Positions 51,759 to 62,326 of a stretch of 64,000 nt of DNA are shown piece after piece. The translations under genes and the position numbers were made by a program. Numbering within the stretch: position 1 is the stretch's first letter; each line of letters starts with the position of its first letter. The DNA lies in the NCBI RefSeq assembly GCF_964059115.1, contig NZ_OZ060408.1, forward strand, positions 1 through 64,000. Direction: 5' to 3'. The notes below the pieces were generated by a model, which was not told the origin of the DNA, did not search any database, and saw only the letters and a program-made list of their open reading frames with translations. The DNA comes from Buchnera aphidicola (Pemphigus immunis). GTDB lineage: Bacteria; Pseudomonadota; Gammaproteobacteria; Enterobacterales; Enterobacteriaceae.

Positions 51759-52898
51759 ATTAAAAACAATTTATTATTAAAATGTTAATGAAATATATTT
51801 TAAAATTTAGAAATATATTAGAGATAAATATTTTAATTTATCATATATAAATTGAATATATCAATTCATAATTTATATTTTTTGGTGAAGTTATTTTGAG
51901 TGATTATGAATATCACTTGAATGAATTTTAAAAATCTAAAATATTTTTTTATTATACATAGGTAGATTTAATAAATAAGTTTTTAAAAATTGATTAATTT
52001 TAACATAAAAATTTATGAATTTGAAATTTAAAATATTTTTTTAAATCAATAGAATAAATTAAATTTTTTATGTTAATTAATAATTTTTATTTTTTATTTT
52101 CAATTTATTTTAAATTAAAAGATTATTATTTTTTTATTAGGTAAAATAATCTATTGATATTAAAATATAATTTGTAAAAATTATAAATAGGACTGTTTTT
52201 TAGATAATTTAAATACTTTATTGATTATAAATATTAGTAAAAAATAAGCATGTTTTTTTATTTTTAAAATGATATTAAGATATATGGTAATTTTTTATTT
52301 ATATAATGATTTATTTTGAGAATAGTATATTTAAAATGGTATCATAAAATTTATTTTTAATAATTATTAATTGATATCTATAGGTTTTTTTATTTTTAAA
52401 TTTAATTTAAAAAATTTATTCTATAGAATATTTAAAATTTTTTTTTATTTATAGATTTTTAATTTTACTATTTTTGATTAAAATTTATTAAAAATTATTA
52501 ATGTTTTTATATTAAAAATGAAATATAAATTAAGAATTGTTAATTATAATTATTTAAAATTATATATTTTTAGTGAAGTGATAGTATCTTTATTTTATAT
52601 TGAGTTATAGTGAAGATGTGCATAGTTGTTAAATTTTTTATAAATATTTTATTAGTATTTTAAATTATGATTTAAAATTAATATTTTATATATATATAGA
52701 TTATTTCTTAGTGAGTAAAATATTTAGTAGTTAATAATATTGATTAATTTGATAAAATAGAATAATTTTTTGAAGTATTTTTATATTGTTCAAGATATTA
52801 AATATGTTTCATATATGTAAAAATTTTTCTTTTTTTTATGATTTTTTGTTTATTTTTTTGTATAAATTTTATTTATAATATTTTTATCTGTTAATTTA
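51759..52898. other. Decayed region after metF (ancestral argE-argC position)
   Basis: About 1.1 kb without an intact gene. In E. coli and, from memory, in other Buchnera, argE and argC lie between metF and argB. I could not read ArgE or the N-terminal part of ArgC in any frame. A TGAAT-ATATCA-ATTCA inverted repeat lies near 51852-51867, like an ARG box but with two extra central bases. Confidence 0.4.
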
Positions 52899-53022
52899 GC
52901 AGATATATGATTATTTTGAATATTTTTCACTTTAAGATTAATATTTTTATTTATAAGGATTATTTATCTAACAATATTACATTTTAAAAATACGATATTT
53001 TATTTTTTTAGTAATTTTTTAA
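52899..53022 (+). pseudogene. argC: Probable remnant of argC, C-terminal end
   Basis: Positions 52899-52916 translate as ADI-stop-LF, like the CDIGFF of ArgC with GGA turned to TGA. After a frame change, 52957-53010 translates as G-LFI-stop-QYYILK-IRYFIF, which has exactly the spacing of the ArgC end (G, ten residues, IRFGF). The stop at 53020-53022 falls just before the argB pseudogene, the expected argC-argB order. The match is short and by eye. Ancestral role: N-acetyl-gamma-glutamyl-phosphate reductase. Confidence 0.4.
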
Positions 53023-53054
53023 TTAATTTAATTAATGGGTTTATTTTTATTAAG

Positions 53055-53844
53055 AGAAATAAAATTTTAGCTATAAAATTAGGTAATATTTTGTTAGGTA
53101 AATAAAACGGTATATTACGTTTATTTAAATTATTAATTGATTATTTTATTATTTGTAATAATTGTTATGTTTTTTCATTAATGGAGAAGGTATTTTTATT
53201 GATTGATTTATGTCTGAATTATTCTTTTTTATTATAAGAGAAAGGTTTTTAATTATATTTTTTGAAAAAATATATAACATTATTGAAATTTTTAAGTAAA
53301 AACGTAAATAAAATTTTACTTTTTAGGTTAAAAAATATGGAATAAATGTCATGGAACGATGTTTTTTTGATAGGAACAATATTTAAATTAGTGGACAAAA
53401 TGGATTCAGATTACGTAGGTATGCTTGCGTTTTGTTTCATATTTTATTAAAAATTTTTTATTTAATAACATTTTATAAATTATTATTTTGATAGAAATTG
53501 ATTATTAAATAAAATTCATAAATGTTAATTCAGATTTAATTATTACAGTATTAGCAATAAATACTATAATGTTAAGAGATGCCTTAATTTTTTATCAGAT
53601 AGTGGTATTGTTTTATATGGTGATAGTAATTTAATCAAGGAGATAATAGATACAAGCGTGCATCTTTTGATTAAAGAATATGTTATTCTTGATAGAATGG
53701 TTGTAATATTTGGTATTTTTATAATTGGTTAGTTTATTAGGTTATATGTTAGATATTTCCGGTAGTTAAGATTTTGGAAAATTGATATTTATGTTTCATA
53801 AAAAATTTATTGGAAATCGTATTTTTAGTAAAAATAAATTTTAA
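53055..53844 (+). pseudogene. argB: Decayed argB (N-acetylglutamate kinase)
   Basis: The whole length of ArgB can be traced across several frames and stops. From 53073: IKLGNILLGK-stop-NGILRLFKLLIDYF, matching IIKLGGVLL...RLFxALVDY. Near 53262-53340: EKIYNIIEIF and KNVNKILLFRLKN, matching [22 protein letters not shown]. Near 53370: GTIFKLVDKMDSDYVGML, matching the VxxLDExLGHVG region. At 53521: NVNSD, matching NVNAD. At 53589: FLSDSGIVLYGDSNLIKEI, matching LLSDVSGILDGKGQRIxEM. At 53737: LGYMLDIS ... FIGNRIFS, matching LGRPVDIAS ... GTRILA. At least three frame changes and several stops rule out function. Confidence 0.85.
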
Positions 53845-53867
53845 ATATTAAGGAAATCATTTTATTT

Positions 53868-55082
53868 ATGAATAAAGATCAGAATAAAACAGTTGTACTT
53901 GCTTATTCAGGAGGATTAGATACATCTGCTATTATACCATGGGTGAAGGAAAACTACAATGTGAAAGTAGTAGCTTTTGTTGCAAATATAGGTCAGAATA
54001 AAAAAGAATTGGAAGAAATAGAAGAAAAAGCATTAAAATCGGGAGCTTATAAATGCTATATTATGGATCTGCGAGAAACATTTGTTCGAGATTATGTGTA
54101 TCCGGTATTAAAGACAGGTGCTTTATATGAAGGAAGTTATTTATTAGGAACCGCTATGGCGCGTCCTGTTATTGCTCAAGCACAAGTTAATCTTGCATTA
54201 AAGTTAGGTGCTGAATTTCTATGTCACGGTGCTACAGGAAAAGGAAATGATCAAGTACGTTTTGAGACAACTTATGCAGCTTTAGCTCCTCATTTAAAAG
54301 TTATTGCTCCATGGCGAGAATGGAAATTACGTTCTCGAGAATCTTTATTAGAATATTTAAGTAAAAAAAATATTCCTACTACAGCTACTTTAGAAAAAAT
54401 ATATAGTAGAGATGAAAATATTTGGCATATTTCTACAGAAGGAGGAATGCTTGAAGATACGTGGAATATTTCTAATCCAGATTGCTGGATGTGGACAACA
54501 GATCCTAAATTGGCTCCTGTAAAATCTGAATATATATTGATTACAATTGAAAGGGGTTGTGTTATAGCAGTAAATAATCGTAGATTAAGTCCTGTAAAAT
54601 GTTTAGAAGAGTTAAATAAAATTGGTTCTAAACATGGGATAGGTCGTATCGATATTGTAGAAAATAGACTAATTGGTATGAAATCTAGAGGTTGTTACGA
54701 AACACCAGGAGGTACAATAATGTCGACGGCATTACGAGCAATAGAACAATTAGTTTTAGATCGTGAAAGTTTTAAATGGAGAGAAAATATAGGATTAGAA
54801 ATGTCTTCTGTAGTTTATGATGGACGTTGGTTTGCTCCTTTACGTGAATCTCTTCAAGCAGCTGCTGATAGTTTATCTAATGAAATTAATGGTGAGGTAG
54901 GTTTGGAATTATATAAAGGTAAAGTAGTCGCTGTACAAAAAAAGTCTCCTAATTCTTTATATTCTAAAGATTTCGCAACATTCGGAGAAGATGAAGTTTA
55001 CCATCAATCAGATGCAAAAGGGTTTATAAGACTTTTTTCTTTATCTGCTCGTATCCGTGCGATAAAAAAACAAAAAAAATAA
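53868..55082 (+). CDS. argG: Argininosuccinate synthase
   Basis: ArgG joins citrulline and aspartate, using ATP. The product has 404 residues, the common short bacterial form and not the 447-residue E. coli form. The P-loop-like [15 protein letters not shown] (about residues 11-25), [10 protein letters not shown] (about 124-133) and [11 protein letters not shown] (about 272) are all canonical. It lies 23 bp after the dead argB and 67 bp before argH, as expected for an ancestral argCBGH operon. The reading frame is clean, in contrast to argB. Confidence 0.97.
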   Translation: MNKDQNKTVVLAYSGGLDTSAIIPWVKENYNVKVVAFVANIGQNKKELEEIEEKALKSGAYKCYIMDLRETFVRDYVYPVLKTGALYEGSYLLGTAMARPVIAQAQVNLALKLGAEFLCHGATGKGNDQVRFETTYAALAPHLKVIAPWREWKLRSRESLLEYLSKKNIPTTATLEKIYSRDENIWHISTEGGMLEDTWNISNPDCWMWTTDPKLAPVKSEYILITIERGCVIAVNNRRLSPVKCLEELNKIGSKHGIGRIDIVENRLIGMKSRGCYETPGGTIMSTALRAIEQLVLDRESFKWRENIGLEMSSVVYDGRWFAPLRESLQAAADSLSNEINGEVGLELYKGKVVAVQKKSPNSLYSKDFATFGEDEVYHQSDAKGFIRLFSLSARIRAIKKQKK

Positions 55083-55149
55083 TTTTTTATATTAATTAAT
55101 AATAAATTAATTTAATAATTTATTGTTTATAAATAAGTAGGTTAAGATT

Positions 55150-56517
55150 ATGGCGTTATGGGGTGGTCGATTTACACAATTATCTAACCAGTATTTTAAA
55201 AAATTTAATAATTCTTTGCATATTGATTATCGTTTGGTGGAAGAAGATATATTAGGTTCAATAGAGTGGTCAAAATCACTTGTGATGGTTAATGTATTAA
55301 CATCCAAAGAACAAAAAAAAATAGAAGAAGCTTTAATTTCGTTATTAAAAGAAGTAAAAAATAATTCTAAAAGGATATTGAGAAGTGATGTAGAAGATGT
55401 TCATACTTGGGTAGAACTAGAATTAGTGCATAAAATAGGCTCACTTGGTAAGAAATTGCATACTGGTCGTAGTAGAAACGATCAAGTTTCTACAGATTTA
55501 AAATTGTGGTGTAAGTCTCAAGTAAATATTTTATTGAATAGTATTTATAAACTTAAAAAAGCGTTACTTTTTCTTGCAGAAGAAACACAAAATGTGATTA
55601 TGCCAGGATATACACATTTACAAAAAGCTCAGCCTATCACCTTTGCGTATTGGTGTTTAGCTTATATAGAAATGTTTAAAAGAGATACTAGTAGATTAAA
55701 AGATGCATTTAAAAGAATAGATATCAGTCCTTTAGGTAGTGGAGCTTTATCTGGTACAAGTTGGAATATTGATCGAGAAAAATTAGCGAGTAATTTAGGT
55801 TTTTCTTCAGCAACAAGTAATAGTTTAGATAGTGTTTCTGATAGAGATTATGTTATTGAGTTAATATCAGTTGCTTCAATTAGTATGTTACATTTATCTC
55901 GTTTTTCTGAAGATTTAATTTTTTTTAATTCCGGGGAAGTAAATTTTATTTCATTATCTGATGATGTAACATCTGGTTCTTCATTGATGCCTCAAAAAAA
56001 AAATCCAGATGCTTTGGAATTAATAAGAGGTAAAACTGGTCGTGTGTATGGTTCTTTGATTAGTATTTTAGTATTATTGAAGGGTTTACCTTTAGCATAT
56101 AATAAAGATATGCAAGAAGATAAAGAAGGATTATTTGATGCTTTAGATACTTGGAATAGTTGTTTGCATATGTCAGTTTTAGTTTTAAAGGGAATTAAAA
56201 TAAATAAGTTTATTTGTCGAGAAGCTGCAAAGAAAGGTTATTCTAATGCTACTGAACTAGCGGATTATTTAGTGCGAAAAAGTATACCTTTTCGTGATGC
56301 TCATCGTATTGTTGGAAAGATTGTATTAGAAGCAATAGAAAAAAACATATCTCTACAAGAAATAGATATTTTAACTTTTAAAAAGTATTGTCCTATTATT
56401 GCTTCTGATGTATATGACGTATTAGATTTATGTTCTATCATAAATAAAAGAAATTCTAAAGGTGGGGTTTCAAAAGAACAAGTGTCTTTTGTCATTTCTG
56501 AATTAAAAAATGAATAA
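55150..56517 (+). CDS. argH: Argininosuccinate lyase
   Basis: ArgH splits argininosuccinate to arginine and fumarate. The product has 455 residues (E. coli 457). It has WGGRFTQ at the start, [13 protein letters not shown] (about 108-120), [12 protein letters not shown] (about 153-164) and the superfamily signature [13 protein letters not shown] (about 277), with the catalytic serine loop. The gene appears fully functional. It ends just before a strong terminator. Confidence 0.98.
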   Translation: MALWGGRFTQLSNQYFKKFNNSLHIDYRLVEEDILGSIEWSKSLVMVNVLTSKEQKKIEEALISLLKEVKNNSKRILRSDVEDVHTWVELELVHKIGSLGKKLHTGRSRNDQVSTDLKLWCKSQVNILLNSIYKLKKALLFLAEETQNVIMPGYTHLQKAQPITFAYWCLAYIEMFKRDTSRLKDAFKRIDISPLGSGALSGTSWNIDREKLASNLGFSSATSNSLDSVSDRDYVIELISVASISMLHLSRFSEDLIFFNSGEVNFISLSDDVTSGSSLMPQKKNPDALELIRGKTGRVYGSLISILVLLKGLPLAYNKDMQEDKEGLFDALDTWNSCLHMSVLVLKGIKINKFICREAAKKGYSNATELADYLVRKSIPFRDAHRIVGKIVLEAIEKNISLQEIDILTFKKYCPIIASDVYDVLDLCSIINKRNSKGGVSKEQVSFVISELKNE

Positions 56518-56563
56518 TCTTTATTTTATTTAATACTTTTTTAATTAAAATTAATAATTATTC

Positions 56564-56597
56564 ATCGCGACATAAAAACATGTCGCGATATTTTTTT
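56564..56597 (+). terminator. Terminator of argGH
   Basis: The stem atcgcgacat (56564-56573) pairs with atgtcgcgat (56580-56589) around a 6-nt A-rich loop, followed by a run of seven Ts. It lies 46 bp after the argH stop: a textbook intrinsic terminator. Confidence 0.9.
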
Positions 56598-56998
56598 GTT
56601 TATAATAAAAAATTATTTGTTTTTTTGGATTAAAAAAGCATTTTTTTAAAAAATTAATAATATTAGTGCATAAATATTGATTTATTTTATTAGATATTAA
56701 TCCAAAAATTAATTTAATCTTAATTAAACTATATATTTTGATATTAATAAAACATGTATTTTATAAATAAAATAAATTTTTAACAAATAAAAGATTCATT
56801 TCAGCGACATATAATTATTTATTATGTAAAAATTTTATTCAATGTATTGTAATAGAAATTTTTATGACTATACAATGTGTTTAGTTTATTATTTATATAT
56901 ATATCAATGTTTTATTAAAAATAAAAATAAGTTGAATTAGTTTAATATAGATTAAAAAATTTTTAATTTTTATTAATTATTTTTTAGGAGGAAAAATT
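56598..56998. other. Spacer between argH terminator and cysE
   Basis: About 400 bp, AT-rich, no ORF. In E. coli secB and gpsA lie just upstream of cysE; no trace of either could be read here. The cysE promoter should lie in its right half. The strong AGGAGG at 56986-56991 belongs to cysE. Confidence 0.5.
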
Positions 56999-57742
56999 TT
57001 GTTTGAAGAAATTAATTTGGTATGGGAAAAAATACGATCAGAAATAAAAATTATTTCAGATAATGAACCTACATTATCTAAATTTTATTATTTAATGGTA
57101 TTACAGCATAAGTCTTTTTTACAAGCATTAAGTTTTATTTTATCTAATAAATTGCAAAATAAAATGATTATGGATTTTTTTTTACAAGATACTTTTGAAA
57201 AAGTATATTTATCTGATTTATCGTTATTAAAATCTGCAGTTAAAGATATATATGCTGTTTATAATCGAGATCCTGTAATAGATCATTATTCTACTATATT
57301 TTTATATTTAAAAGGTTTTCATGCTTTACAAATATATCGTATTAGTCATAAATTATGGAAAATAGGACGTAAATCATTAGCATTATTTTTACAAAATACA
57401 GTATCAGTATTATTTTCGGTAGATATTCATCCTGCTGCTGAAATTGGATATGGTATTATGTTAGATCATGCTACGGGTATTGTAATAGGAGAAACTGTTT
57501 TAGTAGAAAATAATGTTTCTATTTTACAATCGGTAACGTTAGGTAGTACTGGAAAAATTACTGGGAAAAGACATCCTACTATAAGAGAAGGAGTTGTTAT
57601 AGGAGCTGGAGCAAAAATTCTTGGAGATATAGAAATTGGTTTAAATTCCAAGATAGGTGCCGGTGCTGTTGTTTTAAATTCTATCCCTTCATATAGTACA
57701 GCTGCTGGTGTTCCAGCTAGAATTGTTTCTAAATTAATGTGA
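56999..57742 (+). CDS. cysE: Serine O-acetyltransferase CysE, C-terminally short
   Basis: CysE makes O-acetylserine, the first step of cysteine synthesis. The start is TTG at 56999, supported by AGGAGG seven bases upstream and by alignment of MFEEINLVW with E. coli MSCEELEIVW. The product has 247 residues (E. coli 273). The N-terminal helical part and the left-handed beta-helix with the hexapeptide region IHPAAEIGYGIMLDHATGIVIGE (catalytic D and H in LDHATG, partly quoted) are intact. It ends at PARIVSKLM, so the last 25 or so residues are missing, including the C-terminal Ile tail that docks into CysK and contributes to feedback inhibition in E. coli. Confidence 0.95.
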   Translation: MFEEINLVWEKIRSEIKIISDNEPTLSKFYYLMVLQHKSFLQALSFILSNKLQNKMIMDFFLQDTFEKVYLSDLSLLKSAVKDIYAVYNRDPVIDHYSTIFLYLKGFHALQIYRISHKLWKIGRKSLALFLQNTVSVLFSVDIHPAAEIGYGIMLDHATGIVIGETVLVENNVSILQSVTLGSTGKITGKRHPTIREGVVIGAGAKILGDIEIGLNSKIGAGAVVLNSIPSYSTAAGVPARIVSKLM

Positions 57743-57984
57743 ATAAATTAATGAGAATTTATTACTACTGATTTAATAAAATATAAGATTATTTATGATT
57801 AATATTTTAAAAATAATTAAATAGTTATTTTTAATTTTTTATGGAAAAAATTTGCTATATAAATTTTTATATTTTGTTAAATCAGACATGAATGTAGATA
57901 GAATTTTGAATATTAAATAAAGATTCATTTTTTATATTAATAATATTGAAGATCATAAAAATGTATTATAAATTTTTATTAAAA

Positions 57985-58026
57985 ACAACAACAAAGCTTC
58001 TTAAATAAAATAAGCTTTGTTGTTGT
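57985..58026. terminator. Bidirectional terminator between cysE and rpoD
   Basis: The arms acaacaacaaagctt (57985-57999) and aagctttgttgttgt (58012-58026) form a perfect 15-bp stem with a 12-nt loop. It begins 242 bp after the cysE stop and ends 3 bp before the rpoD stop codon, so it terminates the rpsU-dnaG-rpoD operon and probably cysE as well. Confidence 0.75.
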
Positions 58027-58029
58027 CTA

Positions 58030-59868
58030 TTAATCATCTAAAAAACTACGGAGTACTTCAGATCGGCTAGGATGTCTTAATTTTCTTAATGCTTTAGCTT
58101 CTATTTGTCTGATACGTTCACGTGTGACATCAAATTGTTTACCAACTTCTTCTAAAGTGTGGTCGGTATTCATATCGATACCAAAACGCATTCTTAAAAC
58201 TTTAGCTTCTCTCGGGGTTAAGCCAGATAAAACGTTATGAGTAGCAGAACGTAAACTTTCAGAAGTAGCAGAATCTAAAGGTAATTCTAATGTTGTATCT
58301 TCTATAAAATCACCTAAATGAGAATCATCATCGTCTCCAATAGGTGTTTCCATTGATATAGGTTCTTTTGCTATTTTTAATACTTTTCTTATTTTATCTT
58401 CCGGTATTAACATTCTTTCAGATAATTCTTCGGGTGTTGGTTCTCGTCCCATCTCTTGTAGCATTTGTCTGGAAACACGATTTAGTTTATTGATAGTTTC
58501 AATCATATGTACAGGAATACGAATAGTTCTAGCTTGATCAGCAATAGAACGAGTAATGGCTTGCCTGATCCACCAGGTGGCGTATGTTGAAAATTTATAT
58601 CCTCTTCTATATTCAAATTTATCTACAGCTTTCATTAAACCTATATTTCCTTCTTGAATTAGATCTAAAAATTGTAATCCGCGGTTAGTATACTTTTTTG
58701 CTATTGATATGACTAATCTTAGATTTGCTTCTACCATTTCTTTTTTGGCTCTTCTAGCTTTAGCTTCTCCTATAGCCATTCTTTTATTGATATCTTTTAC
58801 TTGTTCAATAGTTAATCCTGTTTCTTTTTCTATCTGAATTAATTTTTTTAAGATAAAATTAATATCTTCTTTTATTGAATATAATTTTTCAGACCATGGT
58901 TTTTTTGTATTTTTTATTAATTGTAACCAGTTAATATCGGATTTCCTTTTCGTAAAAATATTAATAAAATTTTTTTTTGGCATTTTACATTTTTCTATGC
59001 ATAGTTTCATAACCAAACGTTCTTGTACTCTTACTCTTTTCATCATTTTTCGCATTTTTTTTACTAAATAATCAAATTGTTTAGGAACTAGTCTAAATTG
59101 TTTGAATATTTCTGATAAATTATTAATGGCATTTAATGAATCTTCATGATTTCTATTATTTTTTCTTATTGTGCTATTAGTAATATTATATTGATAATGT
59201 AATTCAATGAATTTTTCTTTCGCTAGTTCAGGATCAACATTATTTTCATCTTCGTTATCATCTTCTTCATCATTATCATGATCTTCATTATTATGTTCTT
59301 CTTCTAGTAGTTCAGATCCAATATTTGTAGATATAGGAGAAAGAAATTCTTCTGCATTTGGATCTACAAATCCTGTAATTAGTTCAGATAATTTTATTTC
59401 ACCAGATTCAACACGATGATATTGTTCTAAAAGGTAACTGATAGCTTCTGGATATTCAGCCACTGAAGATTGAACTTGGTTAATTCCATCTTCTATTCGC
59501 TTTGCTATATCAATTTCACCTTCTCGTGTTAATAATTCTACAGTGCCCATTTCTCGCATGTACATACGAACAGGATCAGTTGTTCGACCAAGTTCAGTTT
59601 CTACATTAGATAACACTTGTGCTGCTGCTTCAGCTGTATCTTCATCAGTATCTGTACTACTTTCGTTTAGTATAAGATCATCAGCATCTGGTGCTGCTTC
59701 TACTACTTGTATTCCCATATCATTAATCATTTGAATTATATCTTCGATTTGATCAGAATCAATTATATCTTCTGGTAGATGATCGTTAACTTCAGCATAG
59801 GTCAAATAACCTTGTTCTTTTCCATGAGTGACAAGTAGTTTAAGCTGTGATTGCGGGTTTTGCTCCAT
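58030..59868 (-). CDS. rpoD: RNA polymerase primary sigma factor RpoD (sigma-70)
   Basis: RpoD is the housekeeping sigma factor. The product has 612 residues (E. coli 613). Region 1.1, the acidic non-conserved insert (about 190-215, rich in D and E), region 2.4 with [18 protein letters not shown] (about 430), region 3 and region 4.2 with [20 protein letters not shown] are all complete. It is the last gene of the conserved rpsU-dnaG-rpoD operon. Confidence 0.98.
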   Translation of the reverse strand: MEQNPQSQLKLLVTHGKEQGYLTYAEVNDHLPEDIIDSDQIEDIIQMINDMGIQVVEAAPDADDLILNESSTDTDEDTAEAAAQVLSNVETELGRTTDPVRMYMREMGTVELLTREGEIDIAKRIEDGINQVQSSVAEYPEAISYLLEQYHRVESGEIKLSELITGFVDPNAEEFLSPISTNIGSELLEEEHNNEDHDNDEEDDNEDENNVDPELAKEKFIELHYQYNITNSTIRKNNRNHEDSLNAINNLSEIFKQFRLVPKQFDYLVKKMRKMMKRVRVQERLVMKLCIEKCKMPKKNFINIFTKRKSDINWLQLIKNTKKPWSEKLYSIKEDINFILKKLIQIEKETGLTIEQVKDINKRMAIGEAKARRAKKEMVEANLRLVISIAKKYTNRGLQFLDLIQEGNIGLMKAVDKFEYRRGYKFSTYATWWIRQAITRSIADQARTIRIPVHMIETINKLNRVSRQMLQEMGREPTPEELSERMLIPEDKIRKVLKIAKEPISMETPIGDDDDSHLGDFIEDTTLELPLDSATSESLRSATHNVLSGLTPREAKVLRMRFGIDMNTDHTLEEVGKQFDVTRERIRQIEAKALRKLRHPSRSEVLRSFLDD

Positions 59869-60030
59869 GAGACAGTATCCACATTTCTTTTGTTAATTTT
59901 TATTGGTAAAATTGATTGACTTATATTTTTGTCAATCATGAGTAGTTTTATGAACTGTTAAGATATGTTTGATTTATTTTTTAAGATTTTTAAAATATAT
60001 TTTTATCTTATTTATTGAAATTTCATGGAA

Positions 60031-61776
60031 TTATATTCCTGCTAATTTTTTGTTTATTGACCATAATTCATTTTTTTCAGCATTATTCAATCCTTTTTGT
60101 CTTTCTTTATTTATTAAGAGCTCTTGTCTTAATTCTAATATTTTATCATATAGTCCACTTAATAAATCTAAAAATACGTTTTTTGTTTCTTTTTCGATTA
60201 TCATGTGATCCCATTTGGCAAGTTTATATAGAACAGAAATTATATCAGTATTTCTATATATTTCTAATATTTGTCCTGTATTTAATTTAGGATTCTTTTT
60301 GCAAATTTTAATTAATGCTAAAAATAAAGTTATTCCTTTTATTTTTAAATTATTTAGTTTTGTAATAGAAGGTACGTTTTCTGCTAAATATGGATTTTGA
60401 ATTAATAAGGAAATTAGAATTCGCATTCTATTTTGTTTTATTGGTTTAATACTATAATTTTCTATTTTTTTTTTGTTTTTAATAAATAATTTTTCTAATT
60501 GGTTAAGATCTGGAATACCTAGTTTATGTCCTAATATTTGTTTCAAATAAATACGCATAGTTTCTCCTGGTATTAATTTAATTAATGGAACTGCTATTGC
60601 GCTCAAATAACTACGTCCTTCAATGGAACTTAAATTAATATTTTTTAATAGTTTGGAAAAAAGAAATTTTGATAAATCGGTTGCTTGATTAATTCTATTT
60701 TCAAAAGCTTTTTTGCCTTCTTTTCTGATGATGGTATCTGGGTCTTCGTTTTGAGGAAGAAATATAAATTTAATACTTTTCCCGTCTTGTATATATGGTA
60801 AACTTTTTTTTAAAGTACGCCATGCAGCTTCTTTTCCTGAGTTATCACCGTCGTAACAATATATTACGTTGTTGGTAGTACGGAAAAGTAATTGTATGTG
60901 TTCGGAAGTTATTGAGGTTCCCAATGAAGCCACTGCATAATTAATTTTAAACTGAGTAAGCATGATAACATCAATATACCCTTCAACGATTAATAATTTA
61001 TTTGGTTTGGGATATTTTTTTTTTATTTCATATAGACCATATAGTTGTCTGCTTTTATGAAAAATGATTGTTTCTGGAGAATTGATATATTTTGGTTTTT
61101 TATTATCTAAATTTCTGGCACCAAATCCATTAATTCTTCCATAATTATCTTTAATAGGGAATATAATTCTTCCTCTAAATCGATCATAAGGATATCCTTG
61201 TTTATTTAGAAGTAGTATTCCAGAATCAATAAGTGTATTTTTATTTTTTTTGTTTAATATTATTTTATTTGACATATTGTTCCATTCTTTTGGCGCAAAG
61301 CCAATAGAAAAATCATTTATCATTTTTTCATTGATACCTCTTCGTTTTAAGTATAGATAAGCTTCATTTGTATTATTATTAATAATATTTTTTTTATATA
61401 TATCAGATATTGTTTTCATTAAGCAATATAATTCGTTTCTTTTATTAAATTCATTTTCGTTTTTTTTATAACCAATGTTATAAGGTATAGTTAATCTATT
61501 TAAGATAGAAAGTGTTTCAATGCTTTCTATAAAAGTTAAGTGTTCATAGTTCATTAAAAAATCAATAACGTTTCCATGAGAATTACAGCCAAAACAATAA
61601 TAAAATTGTTTTTTATCATTTACTGTAAAAGATGGAGTTTTTTCATCATGGAAAGGACATTTAGCATGGTAATTTTGACCTTGTTTTTTTAAAGGAATAC
61701 GAGAATTAATAAGATCAATAATATTGGTTTTGATAAGTAATTCATCAATAAAAACTTTTGGTATTTTTCCTATCAT
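60031..61776 (-). CDS. dnaG: DNA primase DnaG
   Basis: DnaG makes the RNA primers for DNA replication. The product has 581 residues, the E. coli length. The zinc-binding CPFHDEKTPSF...CFGC (about 40-64), the RNAP core with GFGARNLDNKKPKYINSPET (about 218-237), the TOPRIM motifs VEGYIDVI (about 265) and YDGDNSGKEAA (about 309), and a divergent C-terminal DnaB-binding domain can be made out. It lies between rpsU and rpoD. Confidence 0.97.
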   Translation of the reverse strand: MIGKIPKVFIDELLIKTNIIDLINSRIPLKKQGQNYHAKCPFHDEKTPSFTVNDKKQFYYCFGCNSHGNVIDFLMNYEHLTFIESIETLSILNRLTIPYNIGYKKNENEFNKRNELYCLMKTISDIYKKNIINNNTNEAYLYLKRRGINEKMINDFSIGFAPKEWNNMSNKIILNKKNKNTLIDSGILLLNKQGYPYDRFRGRIIFPIKDNYGRINGFGARNLDNKKPKYINSPETIIFHKSRQLYGLYEIKKKYPKPNKLLIVEGYIDVIMLTQFKINYAVASLGTSITSEHIQLLFRTTNNVIYCYDGDNSGKEAAWRTLKKSLPYIQDGKSIKFIFLPQNEDPDTIIRKEGKKAFENRINQATDLSKFLFSKLLKNINLSSIEGRSYLSAIAVPLIKLIPGETMRIYLKQILGHKLGIPDLNQLEKLFIKNKKKIENYSIKPIKQNRMRILISLLIQNPYLAENVPSITKLNNLKIKGITLFLALIKICKKNPKLNTGQILEIYRNTDIISVLYKLAKWDHMIIEKETKNVFLDLLSGLYDKILELRQELLINKERQKGLNNAEKNELWSINKKLAGI

Positions 61777-61795
61777 ATATTTTATTTGTTTTTTT

Positions 61796-61833
61796 ATAAA
61801 ACACCGTAATTTTAAAATTTAACAGTGTTTTAT
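61796..61833. promoter_or_regulatory. Hairpin between rpsU and dnaG
   Basis: The arms ataaaacac (61796-61804) and gtgttttat (61825-61833) form a 9-bp stem around a palindromic A/T loop. In E. coli a terminator between rpsU and dnaG limits primase expression. On the minus strand no U run follows here, so it may be only a partial terminator or a processing site. Confidence 0.5.
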
Positions 61834-61850
61834 TTTTATCATATTTAATG

Positions 61851-62066
61851 TTAGTACATGCGAACGCGTTTTAAATTTTCTCTAGAAATTTTTTTTGCAA
61901 GACGTTTTATAGCGGATGCTTTTGCTCTTTTCCTTTCAGTAGTAGGTTTTTCATAAAATTCTCGACGTCTAATTTCAGCCAATATTCCGGCTTTTTCACA
62001 GGATCTTTTAAATCTACGTAGGGCTATATCAAAAGGTTCATTTTCACGTACTTTAATAATGGGCAT
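61851..62066 (-). CDS. rpsU: 30S ribosomal protein S21
   Basis: S21 is a small basic protein of the 30S subunit needed for initiation. The ATG at 62066 gives 71 residues, exactly the E. coli length and N-terminus ([20 protein letters not shown]); the frame is open 10 codons further upstream but that extension is not expected. GGAAAATC precedes the start. It is the first gene of rpsU-dnaG-rpoD. Confidence 0.98.
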   Translation of the reverse strand: MPIIKVRENEPFDIALRRFKRSCEKAGILAEIRRREFYEKPTTERKRAKASAIKRLAKKISRENLKRVRMY

Positions 62067-62326
62067 ATTGATTTTCCTTATTTTGATATAAAACAAAAAA
62101 AAGAATAATTTTTACTTTACGATGTTAGGAATATAATATCAAAAAATATGGCATTATGAATTTATTTTTTATATATCTTATATTTTATTTGTATATATAT
62201 ATACATAATATTTTCTTTAATATAAGATAATGAAATTAATTAATTATATGAATATTTTTATCATATATTAAATTTTTTACATAAAATACATGTGATTTTT
62301 TATATTTAAATTACTTAAGGGGGAAA

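Noticed and set aside
51852..51867. ARG-box-like TGAAT-(6)-ATTCA inverted repeat upstream of the decayed argC-argB
   Set aside because: The ARG box has four central bases, not six, and reduced Buchnera genomes are not known to keep ArgR. Chance is high in AT-rich DNA.
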